A stretch of DNA of 61,029 bases from Candidatus Cibiobacter qucibialis (lineage in GTDB: Bacteria > Bacillota > Clostridia > Oscillospirales > Ruminococcaceae): contig SAUS01000003.1 in assembly GCA_004000625.1 (NCBI GenBank), positions 1 through 61,029 of the forward strand, in the 5' to 3' direction. A program made the position numbers and the translations under genes. Below, piece by piece: positions 1 through 7,747 of the stretch (the first letter of the stretch is position 1; every line of letters begins with the position of its first letter). The notes beneath the pieces are model-generated. The model was not told the origin of the DNA, ran no database searches, and saw nothing but the letters and a program-made list of their open reading frames with translations.

Positions 1-60
1 CCGTGCCGCAGCCGCCGGAGCGGTGCTTAAGCCGTCAGGCGGGAATTGTGCGGTGCTGCC
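1..60 (-). repeat. Partial copy of 173-bp MITE-like element
   Basis: These bases match the last 60 bases of the element at 33243-33415, including the end CGGTGYTGCC. The other end lies outside the window. The bases just after the end are CTA, the same kind of 3-base flank seen at the complete copies. One terminal base differs (TGCTGCC instead of TGTTGCC). Confidence 0.85.
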
Positions 61-87
61 CTAATTTCCACGCAGCGAGGTAGCGTG

Positions 88-121
88 AAAAAAACAGGGG
101 AAAGGCATTCCCTTCCCCTGT
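88..121 (-). terminator. Terminator of the small RNA
   Basis: Read on the minus strand, ACAGGGGAA pairs with TTCCCCTGT (94-102 and 113-121) and is followed by a run of seven T. There is no gene immediately upstream except the putative RNA. Confidence 0.75.
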
Positions 122-295
122 AAGGTGTACAAAAAATCCCGCGCGGCCGTCTGCAGCCAATCAAAACCTACCGTTATATGGCAGGTGGGTGCCCTGCACC
201 CGCAATCACGCTCCCTTCTTCCGCTTGCCGTGTATACACGGGGCGGGAGGTCTGCGATCCGGCGGGGGACAAATCCGGGCTCCCAAAGATTGATT
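88..295 (-). ncRNA. ssrS: Probable structured small RNA, 6S-like
   Basis: There is no convincing reading frame here, but the minus strand has a TATAAT box (302-307) and about 205 bases later a strong terminator hairpin (94-121) followed by seven T. Between them are several stems: the perfect hairpin CCGTGTATACACGG, CTCCC/GGGAG around it, and GGGTGC/GCACCC. The length and the GGCTGCAGACGGC-like 3' part resemble 6S RNA, the RNA polymerase-binding regulator. That identity is a judgement by eye; another structured RNA is possible. The 3' end could also lie near 131 (GGGATTTTTT). Confidence 0.45.
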
Positions 296-360
296 AGTAG
301 GATTATATAAAGCTGCAACAAATCGAACCACGCAGGGTTTAGCTGAGTGCTGCGATGCGG

Positions 361-699
361 TTAAGAGGGCTGGCCTTCCACATCGTCATCGTCGATGTCA
401 TACATGGCGCGCAGACGCTCTTCAAACACTTTGCCAACGGTCAAAAGTTCTTCGTCGTCATCCACAATGTCCATATATTCACCGGCCTCATCGGTGCCGA
501 TCCGCATCAGAATCAGTTCGGCCTCTTCGTCCAGGCTTTCGGGATCTTCCTGATAGGGGATCACGGCCAGGTAGCGGGTGCCGTTTACTTCGGTCGCGTC
601 GATCACTTCAAAGGTGCATTCCTTGCCGTCTTCGTCCTCAAGGGTCAAAAGATCCGGCTGTGCTTCCTGAAGCATTTCGGGGGTCAGTTCATCTGCCAT
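361..699 (-). CDS. DUF1292 family protein (YrzB-like)
   Basis: This is a small, very acidic 112-residue protein with the DUF1292 pattern: a central region reading LLTLEDEDGKECTFEVID followed by a short beta-rich segment with YLAVIPY. Proteins of this family are common in Firmicutes, often near ruvX and alaS, and their function is unknown. Here ruvX lies about 1.8 kb away on the same strand. The start is supported by AGGAGAAACTGACC before ATG. A minus-strand promoter TTGACG-17-TAAACT (765-793) lies about 65 bases upstream. The long acidic tail has no predicted catalytic residues. Confidence 0.8.
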   Translation of the reverse strand: MADELTPEMLQEAQPDLLTLEDEDGKECTFEVIDATEVNGTRYLAVIPYQEDPESLDEEAELILMRIGTDEAGEYMDIVDDDEELLTVGKVFEERLRAMYDIDDDDVEGQPS

Positions 700-764
700 G
701 GTCAGTTTCTCCTGTCATCAAAAAGGGGCATATTTTGTTGTTTCCCCTCGTTTTGTCTGTATCT

Positions 765-793
765 AGTTTACCGTGTTTTTCCTCAAACGTCAA
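765..793 (-). promoter_or_regulatory. Promoter of the DUF1292 gene
   Basis: On the minus strand TTGACG (788-793) and TAAACT (765-770) are separated by 17 bases, a standard sigma-A arrangement facing the DUF1292 gene. Confidence 0.6.
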
Positions 794-898
794 GCTATTC
801 ATTTCACCAAATCTGTGATATAATATTCTATATATTGAATAAATTCGCTGCGCCGTAAAAAGATTTATTGCGGTATTTTTGTCCAAGGGGGTATGCCC

Positions 899-1705
899 AT
901 GAAACGACTCATCCATATCGCGGTGCTGGCTGCGGCGCTGGCTTTTGCCCTGCTGCTGTGCGGCTGTTCCGGCGCGGAAACCAGCCATAAAGCCCCGCAG
1001 CGCGCCGCAGTGGAAAGCGGGGAACGCCAGTTTGCCCAGCCGTCTGACGGGGATTTTATCGCCATCTTTTCCACTTCCCTTGGCGAGGTGCGCGCTGTGC
1101 TTTACCCGGACGCTGCCCCCATGGCGGTACAGAATTTTGTGGGCCTGGCCCGCAGCGGCTACTATGATAATACGGTGATCTGGCGCGCCCAATACGGCTT
1201 TGCCGTGCAGGGCGGTGATGCAGGCGGAACGGGCAGCGGCGGCGCGACCATCTGGTCCAATAACCCCTACCCGCTGGAAGCGGACAGCAGCCTGCGCCAC
1301 TATGCCGGTGCGCTCTGCGCGGCCTTTGCCCAGGGCGGCGAGGTGACGGGCGGCAACAGCCAGTTCTATTTTGTCACAGCCCTGCCAAACAGCGTGGATG
1401 AAACCATGCAGCAGCAACTGCGAGATAACGGCTATTCCGATGAGCAGGTCTCCGCCTATGCCGCGGCGGGCGGGCTGCCCTACCTAGATAACACCGATAC
1501 CGTGTTTGGCCAGGTATACGCGGGCATGGATGTGGTGGATCAGATTGCTTGTGTTCCTACGGTGAAGAATGAGGACGAAACCGATACCTACCGCCCGCAG
1601 GAAGACAGCACCGTTACCATTTACAAGGTAACCATTGATAATTACCCCGGCCCCAGCGCCGATGATACCGCCGACAGTGCGGCTTCGGATTCCAGCGCCC
1701 AGTAA
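899..1705 (+). CDS. Cyclophilin-type peptidyl-prolyl isomerase, lipoprotein
   Basis: This 268-residue protein starts with a signal sequence ending in a lipobox-like LLLCGC, so it should be lipid-anchored outside the membrane. A cyclophilin domain covers about residues 45-245, with recognisable pieces such as AVQNFVGLARSGYYDNT and NSQFYFVT, and assists folding of exported proteins by proline isomerisation. The tail is low-complexity and Ser/Asp/Ala-rich. AAGGGGG (885-891) is only one base from an ATG at 893, so the ATG at 899 is the better start. A TATAAT (819-824) lies upstream with a weak -35. It converges on uppS and shares a bidirectional terminator. Confidence 0.85.
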   Translation: MKRLIHIAVLAAALAFALLLCGCSGAETSHKAPQRAAVESGERQFAQPSDGDFIAIFSTSLGEVRAVLYPDAAPMAVQNFVGLARSGYYDNTVIWRAQYGFAVQGGDAGGTGSGGATIWSNNPYPLEADSSLRHYAGALCAAFAQGGEVTGGNSQFYFVTALPNSVDETMQQQLRDNGYSDEQVSAYAAAGGLPYLDNTDTVFGQVYAGMDVVDQIACVPTVKNEDETDTYRPQEDSTVTIYKVTIDNYPGPSADDTADSAASDSSAQ

Positions 1706-1724
1706 TAGAATATGCAGCCCAATA

Positions 1725-1778
1725 AAAAATATCCCACAGGTTTCATGGCATATCAGCCAAAACCTGTGGGATATTTTT
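1725..1778. terminator. Bidirectional terminator
   Basis: AAAAATATCCCACAGGTTT (1725-1743) is a perfect inverted repeat of 1760-1778. It has an A run on one side and a T run on the other, so it can serve both the plus-strand cyclophilin gene and the minus-strand uppS gene. Confidence 0.9.
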
Positions 1779-1784
1779 GTGTGA

Positions 1785-2510
1785 TTATTTCTTTTTGGTG
1801 TTACCGCCCATCCGGCGGTCACGGTGGGCGTATTCGGCCAGGGCTTCATCAAAACACTGCTTGGTGAAATCCGGGAAGAGCACCGGGGTAAAATAGAACT
1901 CCGCATAGGCGCACTGCCACAGCAGGAAGTTGGAGATGCGTTCCTCGCCGCTGGTGCGGATCATAAAGTCCACAGGGGGCAGCTGGCGGTACAGGTGGCT
2001 TTCAATCGTCTGCTCGTTGATGTCAGCCGGGGCCAGAGTGCCGTTCTGCACCTCACCGGCAATGGCGCGCATGGCATCGGTCAGCTCGGCGTGGGAACCA
2101 TAGTTCAGGCAGAAGTTCACAATGCCGGTCTTGTTGTCCTTCGTCAGGTCCATCATGTAGTCCATAGCGTCCAGCACGCGCTGCTGCAGCCCTTCACGGC
2201 GGCCGCTGAACAGTACCTGACAGTCGCGCTCGTTCATTTCCTCGGCAATGGTGCGGAAGTTATTGGCAAATAGGTCCATCAGGTAGCCGACTTCCTTGGC
2301 ATCGCGGGCAAAATTCTCGGTGGAAAAAACATACAGGCTCAGCACCTTGATGCCGCAGTCACCCACAGCATAGCGGGTGATCTCTTTCAGGCGGTCAAAA
2401 CCGGCCTTGTGGCCAAAGCTGGCGGGCAGGCCGCGGTTCTTGGCCCAGCGGCGGTTGCCGTCCACAATAATGGCGGCATGGGTGGGGATGCGGGTAAGTG
2501 CTTCAGGCAT
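1785..2510 (-). CDS. uppS: Isoprenyl transferase (undecaprenyl diphosphate synthase)
   Basis: This 241-residue cis-prenyltransferase makes the C55 lipid carrier for cell-wall and glycan synthesis by condensing isopentenyl units on farnesyl diphosphate in the cytoplasm. The family motifs are all visible: IVDGNRRWA with catalytic Asp near residue 17, LYVFSTENF, NFCLNYGSHAEL, and IRTSGEERISNF followed by CAYAEFYF. The usual DGNGRWA motif reads DGNRRWA. AGGAGG sits seven bases before the ATG. The start lies 15 bases after the ruvX stop, so the two genes are probably co-transcribed. Confidence 0.95.
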   Translation of the reverse strand: MPEALTRIPTHAAIIVDGNRRWAKNRGLPASFGHKAGFDRLKEITRYAVGDCGIKVLSLYVFSTENFARDAKEVGYLMDLFANNFRTIAEEMNERDCQVLFSGRREGLQQRVLDAMDYMMDLTKDNKTGIVNFCLNYGSHAELTDAMRAIAGEVQNGTLAPADINEQTIESHLYRQLPPVDFMIRTSGEERISNFLLWQCAYAEFYFTPVLFPDFTKQCFDEALAEYAHRDRRMGGNTKKK

Positions 2511-2525
2511 GGGAAAACCTCCTTG

Positions 2526-2996
2526 TTATGCTTGCTCCGGGGCAGTGGGCGCGGCAACCTCCGGCGGTTCTTCGCCGGGGTGGGCTTTGCGCCATGCCAG
2601 AAAACTTTCCAAGATCACTGCGGCGGAAACCGAATCCAGCCGAGCTTTGCGGTCTGCGCCAAAGGTGCTGTTGGCCGAAAGAATGCCTGCCGCCGTTACC
2701 GTGGTGCGGCGTTCATCCCACAGCACAACGGGCACCCCGCAGGCAGTGGCAAGCCGCGCGGCAAAGCGGCGGCTTTTTACGCAGCGGGAACCCTCGGTGC
2801 CGTCCATGTTGCGGGGCAGGCCGCACACAACGCCCTCAGCCCCTTGGGCCAGCCGGGCAGCGGCGGCAGCCTCCGCTACTTTGTTCAGGCTTTTTTCCTC
2901 AATCTGCGGGGTAACAGGCGTAACGATCAGTTCCGAAGCATCACATACCGCCAGCCCCGTGCGGCGCTCCCCGTAATCAACAGCGATCCATTTCAT
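2526..2996 (-). CDS. ruvX: Putative pre-16S rRNA nuclease / Holliday junction resolvase-like
   Basis: A 156-residue YqgF/RuvX RNase H-fold protein. The N-terminal MKWIAVDYGERRTGLAV carries the first catalytic Asp, CGLPRNMDGTEG is the central family motif, and WDERRTTVTA with LDSVSAAVILESF supplies the remaining acidic residues. The family processes the 5' end of 16S rRNA and was earlier annotated as an alternative Holliday junction resolvase. GAGGT precedes the ATG. It is the first gene of a pair with uppS. Confidence 0.93.
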   Translation of the reverse strand: MKWIAVDYGERRTGLAVCDASELIVTPVTPQIEEKSLNKVAEAAAAARLAQGAEGVVCGLPRNMDGTEGSRCVKSRRFAARLATACGVPVVLWDERRTTVTAAGILSANSTFGADRKARLDSVSAAVILESFLAWRKAHPGEEPPEVAAPTAPEQA

Positions 2997-3078
2997 TGGC
3001 GTACCTCATGTTTTGTGTAGTGTAACTATTATACCATGTGCAGGAAGTGGGTGCAATAAAGCGCGGCAGGTAGGCAGC

Positions 3079-3113
3079 AAAAAAGCGCACCCCCTTATCA
3101 GTAAGGGGTGCGC
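3079..3113 (-). terminator. Terminator after bioY
   Basis: On the minus strand GCGCACCCCTTA pairs with TAAGGGGGTGCGC around a short loop and is followed by TTTTTT, directly downstream of the bioY stop codon. Confidence 0.9.
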
Positions 3114-3136
3114 AGAAAACATGGGAGAAGATAAGC

Positions 3137-3682
3137 TCAGATCTTCGGCATGCGCTTGTCCAGCTGGATGGTCAGCAGGCTGGCCAGGGCAATCTTGATC
3201 ACATCGCCCGGCAGGTAGGGAATCACGCAGTAAGTCAGGCTGGTGGGCAGGTCAAGGCCGGTCAGCACCATAAACCAGATGGTGCCCAGCACATAGCAGG
3301 CGGCGCAGCCAACCACGCAGCCCAAGGCCAGCCAGCCGAACTTGCGGGGCAGCTTGGCGGCAAAGGCACCGGCAATCAGCGCGGCCAGCAGGTAGCCGAT
3401 GGCATAGCCGCCGGTTTTGCCAAGCAGAACAGCGGGGCCGCCCTGCATACCGGCCATAACGGGAACACCCACAGCGGCCAGCAGCAGGTAAACCAGCTGG
3501 CTGGCGGCACCCCATACGGGGCCCAGCATGGTGCCCGCCATGTACACGGCAAACAGTGCCAGATTGATCGGCACGCCCCACGGCATAGGGATAGCCAGCT
3601 GGCTGCAAACAGCGGTCAGGGCGGCAAACAGGGCGCAGCCCACCATCTTGTGCAGGCGGGCGTTGGAAGCAGTTGTGTTCAT
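3137..3682 (-). CDS. bioY: Biotin ECF transporter S component BioY
   Basis: This 181-residue membrane protein has about six hydrophobic segments and the BioY hallmark region GGPAVLLGKTGGYAIGYL. It binds biotin and works with the energy-coupling ATPases and EcfT, or possibly alone. The ATG at 3682 is preceded by GAGGAAAG; a GTG further upstream (3697) overlaps that site and is less likely. birA lies upstream on the same strand, separated by a palindromic repeat element, so the pair forms a biotin uptake and ligation locus. I saw no clear BirA operator. Confidence 0.93.
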   Translation of the reverse strand: MNTTASNARLHKMVGCALFAALTAVCSQLAIPMPWGVPINLALFAVYMAGTMLGPVWGAASQLVYLLLAAVGVPVMAGMQGGPAVLLGKTGGYAIGYLLAALIAGAFAAKLPRKFGWLALGCVVGCAACYVLGTIWFMVLTGLDLPTSLTYCVIPYLPGDVIKIALASLLTIQLDKRMPKI

Positions 3683-3701
3683 GATAACTTTCCTCACTCT
3701 C

Positions 3702-3868
3702 TTAGGTGTATCTAAAAAGTCGAAAATTTAGCTTATTTCTACAAACACAGCCGGATTTTGCGTTAAAAAACCTTGGAATCCACAAAGGATTCCTGCGGCT
3801 CTTTGCCTTAAATCCTGCTTGTGTTTGCGAAATATCCGTCATTTTCTTTGTTTTCAGATACACCTTAA
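3702..3868. repeat. Palindromic repeat element, family 2 (long copy)
   Basis: The ends are a perfect 10-base inverted repeat, AGGTGTATCT (3704-3713) and AGATACACCT (3856-3865). Inside, ACAAACACA is matched by TGTGTTTG. Taking GGTG...CACC as the ends gives TTA on both sides, a possible target duplication. The end sequences are shared with the shorter element at 30800-30857. It separates birA from bioY and may contain the bioY promoter. Confidence 0.7.
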
Positions 3869-3885
3869 TATGCAATGCCGGAACG

Positions 3886-4884
3886 TCAGGCAAGTGCGCC
3901 CAACTCTGGAATCACGCGGATCTCATCACTGCCGAATGCTGTGGGGGCAAGGTCGCCATCACAGCGCACCAGCAGGCGGCAGTCATCGTCAATGCCAAGC
4001 ACCGTAGCCCCGCGCGGTTCGCTGCCGTTGGGGATCAGGGTCACATGGCGGCCCGTCAGGGCCTGGCGGCGGCGGTAATCATCCAGCCAGCTGCCGCGCA
4101 GGCTGGTGTGGTACAGCGCCCAGAACTCGTTCAAAAACGCTGCCGCCAGTGCCGCGCGGGCACCGGGGGCGGGGGCAGAATCAAACAGAGAACCCGCCAC
4201 CGCGGCAAGCTCTTTGGGCCAGCCGCCGGACGGCTGAACCAGGTTGAAACCAAGCCCCAGCACGGCATAATCCAGCATGCCGGATTCCAGGTCCACGGCG
4301 GCTTCGGTCAGAATACCGCAGACCTTTTTGCCGTTCTTCCACAGGTCGTTCACCCATTTGATCTGGATGGGCGTGCCGCACAGCTGCTCCGCTGCACGGG
4401 CAGCGGCAACTGCGGCCAATGCGGTGATCTGCGGGGACTGGCGGGTGCTGAATGCCGGCCGCAGCAAAATGCTCAGGTACAGCCCGCCCGGCGGGGAGAA
4501 GAAGCTGTGCCCGCGCCGCCCGCGCCCAGCGGACTGGGCCTGGGCAATCAGCACAAGGCCCTCCGGCGCGCCGTTGGCGGCCTGGGTGCGCAGCGCCGCA
4601 TTGGTGCCGGGCAGGCGGTCCACCACAGTGATCTGTACCGCCTGCGCAACGGCAGGGGCCAGCAGCGCTGTGATGGCGTCCGCGTTCAGCAGGTCTGCCC
4701 CGTGGGGCAGGGCATAGCCGCGGTTGGTAATGGCTTCAATGGGGGTGCCGTCCGCACGCAGGGCAGTGACGGCTTTCCAGATGGCGGCCCGGCTGACGCC
4801 GAGCTGGTCGGCAAGTTCCTGCCCAGAGATATACCGCCCGCGCGCTGCGTCCAGCGCGCTGAGGACCTGTGCTTTGACTGACAT
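3886..4884 (-). CDS. birA: Biotin--[acetyl-CoA-carboxylase] ligase / biotin repressor
   Basis: A 332-residue group II biotin protein ligase. Residues 1-60 form a winged helix (ISGQELADQLGVSRAAIWKAV), so it is probably also a repressor. The ligase domain follows with the biotinyl-AMP loop GRGRRGHSF, GGLYLSILLRP, and KWVNDLWKNGKKVCGILTE. It attaches biotin to carboxylase carrier proteins. The start at 4884 is chosen because AAAGGCGG lies upstream and the winged helix begins there. The longer open frame upstream has no family sequence. The promoter TTGACA-18-TATACT lies at 4929-4958. Confidence 0.93.
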   Translation of the reverse strand: MSVKAQVLSALDAARGRYISGQELADQLGVSRAAIWKAVTALRADGTPIEAITNRGYALPHGADLLNADAITALLAPAVAQAVQITVVDRLPGTNAALRTQAANGAPEGLVLIAQAQSAGRGRRGHSFFSPPGGLYLSILLRPAFSTRQSPQITALAAVAAARAAEQLCGTPIQIKWVNDLWKNGKKVCGILTEAAVDLESGMLDYAVLGLGFNLVQPSGGWPKELAAVAGSLFDSAPAPGARAALAAAFLNEFWALYHTSLRGSWLDDYRRRQALTGRHVTLIPNGSEPRGATVLGIDDDCRLLVRCDGDLAPTAFGSDEIRVIPELGALA

Positions 4885-4928
4885 GCCGTAACCGCCTTTC
4901 CCCAAAAAGTTTGCGCAAACTGAAGTAT

Positions 4929-4958
4929 AGTATACCGCGGGAAAAAATGAAATGTCAA
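4929..4958 (-). promoter_or_regulatory. birA promoter
   Basis: On the minus strand TTGACA (4953-4958), an 18-base spacer and TATACT (4929-4934) lie about 45 bases before the birA ATG. A second TATACT overlaps at 4924-4929. Confidence 0.7.
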
Positions 4959-5059
4959 CGGAGAGGGCAGATTGAGGTTTACAATAAGGCGCGTAGATGA
5001 GAGGGGGGAAAGAGATTTGCGAGTTTTGGCGGTGGGAGATATGGCAGGACCCGGCGGGT

Positions 5060-5223
5060 GGGACGATGGCGAGCATCGTCCCCTACAGGTAATTTGCAGC
5101 GTTTGTTGTAAATGGTAAGGTTTCTCCGTGGCGGGATGAGACATCCCGCCCTACAGATTGATTTATAATACGCAATGAGCATTGAATACACATCCCACCC
5201 ATAGGGGCGCACATTGTGCGCCC
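5060..5223. repeat. Three REP-like hairpins with CTAC/TAG flanks
   Basis: Three compact palindromes lie in a gene-free 490-base gap: GGGACGATG/CATCGTCCC followed by CTAC (5060-5086), GGCGGGATG/CATCCCGCC followed by CTAC (5130-5154), and ATAG before GGGCGCACA/TGTGCGCCC (5201-5223). A fourth, almost identical to the first, is at 32495-32527. I see no gene in the rest of 4960-5290. Confidence 0.7.
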
Positions 5224-5293
5224 GCTGCCTGAAAAATTGCTGAAATAAAAAACATCAAAACACCCCTCCCCCAAAAACAAAAACCACCCAAAC

Positions 5294-5326
5294 AAAAAAA
5301 GAGATCCGCCAAAGCGAACCTCTTTT
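5294..5326 (-). terminator. Terminator after kdgK
   Basis: Minus strand AGAGGTTCGC pairs with GCGGATCTCT (two G-T pairs) and is followed by seven T. Confidence 0.8.
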
Positions 5327-5371
5327 ATAGGAAGGTAAACCGTAAGATACGGGAAATTGTTGTGCGGAAAA

Positions 5372-6397
5372 TTAGCGCTGGATACGGCCGGAACCGTCGC
5401 CGCCAGCCAGCTTCTCGACCTCAGCAACAGTAACCATGTTGTAGTCGCCTTCGATGGAGTGCTTCAGAGCGGAAGCAGCAACAGCGAACTCAACAGCTTC
5501 CTGGGTGGTCTTGCCGTTCAGCAGGGCGTAGATCAGGCCGCCGCCGAAGGAGTCACCGCCGCCAACGCGGTCGATGATGCGCAGCTCGTACTTCTTGCTG
5601 AAGCAGTACTCGTTGGAAGCAACGTCGTACAGCATGGCGCTCCAGCCGTTGTCAGAAGCGGAATGGCTCTCACGCAGGGTGATAGCAACCTTCTCAAAGC
5701 CGAACTTGTCAGCCAGCTGCTTGGCAACGCTCTTGTAGCCTTCGCGGTTGATCTCGCCAGCGTAGATATCGGTGGCCTCAGCCTCGATGCCGAACACGTC
5801 CTTAGCATCTTCCTCGTTGGAGATGCAGACGTCAACGTACTGGCACAGGTCGGTCATAGCAGCGCGGGCTTCCTCGCGGGTCCACAGCTTGCCGCGGTAG
5901 TTCAGGTCGCAGCTGATCTTAACGCCATGAGCCTTGGCAGCCTTGCAGGCTTCGCGGCAGATGTCAACAACATTGGGGCCCAGGGCCGGGGTGATGCCGG
6001 TGAAGTGGAACCAATCCACGCCCTCAAAGATGGAATCCCAATCGAAGTCAGCGGTGGAAGCTTCCTGGATGGCAGAGTGTGCACGGTCATAGATGCAGAC
6101 AGAACCACGCTGAGAAGCGCCCTTCTCGTTGAAGTAGATGCCAACACGGTCGCCGCCGCGGACGATCTTGCTGGTGTCAACGCCGTAACGGCGCAGGCTG
6201 TTGATAGCGGCCTGACCAATGGCGTGTGCGGGCAGCTTGGTCACATAGACAGCGTCCATGCCGTAGTTTGCCAGGGAAACAGCAACGTTAGCTTCGCCGC
6301 CGCCGAAAGTGAACTCCAGGTTGTTGGCCTGGACAAAGCGCTCGTAGTTGAACGGCTGCAGACGGATCATCAGTTCGCCAAAAGTAACGACTTTCAT
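5372..6397 (-). CDS. kdgK: 2-keto-3-deoxygluconate kinase (PfkB family)
   Basis: A 341-residue ribokinase-fold sugar kinase. The N-terminus MKVVTFGELMIRLQP with FGGGEANVAVSLA is typical of KDG kinases, and the C-terminal RVGGGDSFGGGLIY holds the catalytic Asp and anion hole. It should phosphorylate 2-keto-3-deoxygluconate, from pectin or glucuronate breakdown, to KDPG. The adjacent upstream kdgA product then splits KDPG to pyruvate and glyceraldehyde-3-phosphate. AAGGAG precedes the ATG. The 72-base gap to kdgA and shared strand suggest one operon under the kdgA promoter. Confidence 0.92.
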   Translation of the reverse strand: MKVVTFGELMIRLQPFNYERFVQANNLEFTFGGGEANVAVSLANYGMDAVYVTKLPAHAIGQAAINSLRRYGVDTSKIVRGGDRVGIYFNEKGASQRGSVCIYDRAHSAIQEASTADFDWDSIFEGVDWFHFTGITPALGPNVVDICREACKAAKAHGVKISCDLNYRGKLWTREEARAAMTDLCQYVDVCISNEEDAKDVFGIEAEATDIYAGEINREGYKSVAKQLADKFGFEKVAITLRESHSASDNGWSAMLYDVASNEYCFSKKYELRIIDRVGGGDSFGGGLIYALLNGKTTQEAVEFAVAASALKHSIEGDYNMVTVAEVEKLAGGDGSGRIQR

Positions 6398-6469
6398 ATT
6401 GAAACTCCTTGTATTTATTGTAAATATACCGCGCCGTCAGGCGCAAACCTGCTGTACAGTGGCAACAGA

Positions 6470-7432
6470 TTATTTCTGAACCAGGTGGATAGCAAAGCCG
6501 GCAACTTCGTCAGCAAAGTAGATGGCGATGGTCTTGCCGTCCTTAACATTCTTGCTGTCCATATCGAACTTGACGCCGCGCTGGCCCAGGTGATAGATAG
6601 CGCGGTCAACATTGTTGGTCAGGATGGCGATGTGACCATGGGTGCCGCGGCCCGGCTTCTTCATGATCTCAAATTCCTTCTTGCCAACAAAGATGCTGGA
6701 GTTGCCCGGCTTAACAGCCATGCTCAGCAGGCTGCCGATGGTCTCGGCAGTCTTGGCAGCTTCGGCTTCGTCAGCGCAGTTGATGCCGATGTGGCCCAGT
6801 TCCAGGCCCAGCATTACGTTGACAGCCTCTTTGCTCATGGCGGTGATCTCATCCCATGCGCCGGCCTTGATCTTGTCGGACTTGCACATCCAGGTGCCGC
6901 CGACAGCAATAATCTGGTTGTAGCCCAAGTAGTTGTTCACGTTCTTGGCGTTGACGCCGCCGGTGCACATCCACTTGCAGGTCTTCAAGGCAGCGCCGAT
7001 GTTCTTCAGCTTGTCCACGCCGCCGTTTGCTTCAGCGGGGAAGAACTTAACAACTTCGCAGCCCATGTTCATGGCCTGCTGCATCTCGCCGGAGGTGGCG
7101 GTGCCGGGCATCATGATACCGCCCTTGTCGATAACATGCTTGCAGACTTCGGGGTCGAAGCCGGGAGCAACGATGAAGGAAGCACCGGCAGCCATAGCAC
7201 GGTCAGCCTGGTCAACGGTCAGCACAGTGCCGGCGCCCAGCAGCATATTGGGCAGTTCTTCGTGAATCTTCTTGATGCACTCTTCAGCACATGCGGTGCG
7301 GAAGGTAACCTCAGCAGCCGGCAGGCCGCCATCCATCAAAGCCTTGCACAGAGGAATCGCCTCGTCCACGCTGTTGAAAGCGATAACGGGGATGATACCA
7401 ATTTCGTAAACGCGCTCAAGGACAGAATTCAT
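6470..7432 (-). CDS. kdgA: KDPG/KHG aldolase fused to a VOC (glyoxalase-like) domain
   Basis: Residues 1-210 are a class I KDPG aldolase: GIIPVIAF, AAEVTFRT with the conserved Glu, LLGAGTVL, and VVKFFPAEANGG with the Schiff-base Lys near residue 129. From about residue 222 (LGLELGHIGINCAD) to the end (FADEVAGFAIHLVQK) is a vicinal-oxygen-chelate fold. Single-domain KDPG aldolases are usually about 210 residues; this one has 320. The role of the VOC half is unknown and could bind or isomerise a keto-sugar. AAGGAG supports the start. The promoter and operator at 7491-7548 control it with kdgK. Confidence 0.92.
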   Translation of the reverse strand: MNSVLERVYEIGIIPVIAFNSVDEAIPLCKALMDGGLPAAEVTFRTACAEECIKKIHEELPNMLLGAGTVLTVDQADRAMAAGASFIVAPGFDPEVCKHVIDKGGIMMPGTATSGEMQQAMNMGCEVVKFFPAEANGGVDKLKNIGAALKTCKWMCTGGVNAKNVNNYLGYNQIIAVGGTWMCKSDKIKAGAWDEITAMSKEAVNVMLGLELGHIGINCADEAEAAKTAETIGSLLSMAVKPGNSSIFVGKKEFEIMKKPGRGTHGHIAILTNNVDRAIYHLGQRGVKFDMDSKNVKDGKTIAIYFADEVAGFAIHLVQK

Positions 7433-7490
7433 AACGCATTCTCCTTACATTAACAAAGTTTACATCAGTTGTGAAGCGGTTCCTTATGGT

Positions 7491-7548
7491 GGAACACCGT
7501 TCCGCAATTTGCTGAGTTTATTATACAAATTTTGCGCCGCGCCGTCAA
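7491..7548 (-). promoter_or_regulatory. kdgA-kdgK promoter with IclR-type operator
   Basis: On the minus strand TTGACG (7543-7548), a 17-base spacer and a perfect TATAAT (7520-7525) form a strong promoter. About ten bases past the predicted start lies the palindrome GGAAC-ACC-GTTCC (7491-7503). A related palindrome sits at the same place in the divergent regulator promoter, which makes it the likely operator. Confidence 0.8.
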
Positions 7549-7621
7549 TCGGTCAATTTTACCAGTCAGAGCGGAGCCTTTTTTGGCAATATTGAGGGGG
7601 TTCCGCCTTGTGGGATGCTAC

Positions 7622-7668
7622 TTGCGAAAAACGCCGTTTGCTGGTATACTTAATTCCACAATGCGGAA
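7622..7668 (+). promoter_or_regulatory. IclR-family gene promoter and operator
   Basis: TTGCGA (7622-7627), a 17-base spacer and TATACT (7645-7650) are followed directly by the palindrome TTCCACAATGCGGAA (7654-7668). It shares TGCGGAAC with the minus strand of the kdgA operator, suggesting autoregulation. Confidence 0.7.
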
Positions 7669-7747
7669 CAATTCCGGCCCGATGGGAGCAGAACCGGGCA
7701 AAGTTATAAATTATGAATTTTTTGTTAATTTTTGCGGAGGATGCGTT

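Noticed and set aside
3683..3697. GTG at 3697 as the bioY start
   Set aside because: It overlaps GAGGAAAG, which is the ribosome site for the ATG at 3682.
5060..5223. CRISPR array
   Set aside because: The hairpins differ from one another, spacing is irregular and there are no repeat-spacer units or cas genes.
5357..7453. A 698-codon plus-strand open frame opposite kdgK and kdgA
   Set aside because: Both minus-strand genes are unmistakable enzymes with ribosome sites and a promoter. The plus-strand product is low in complexity and has no homologous motif.
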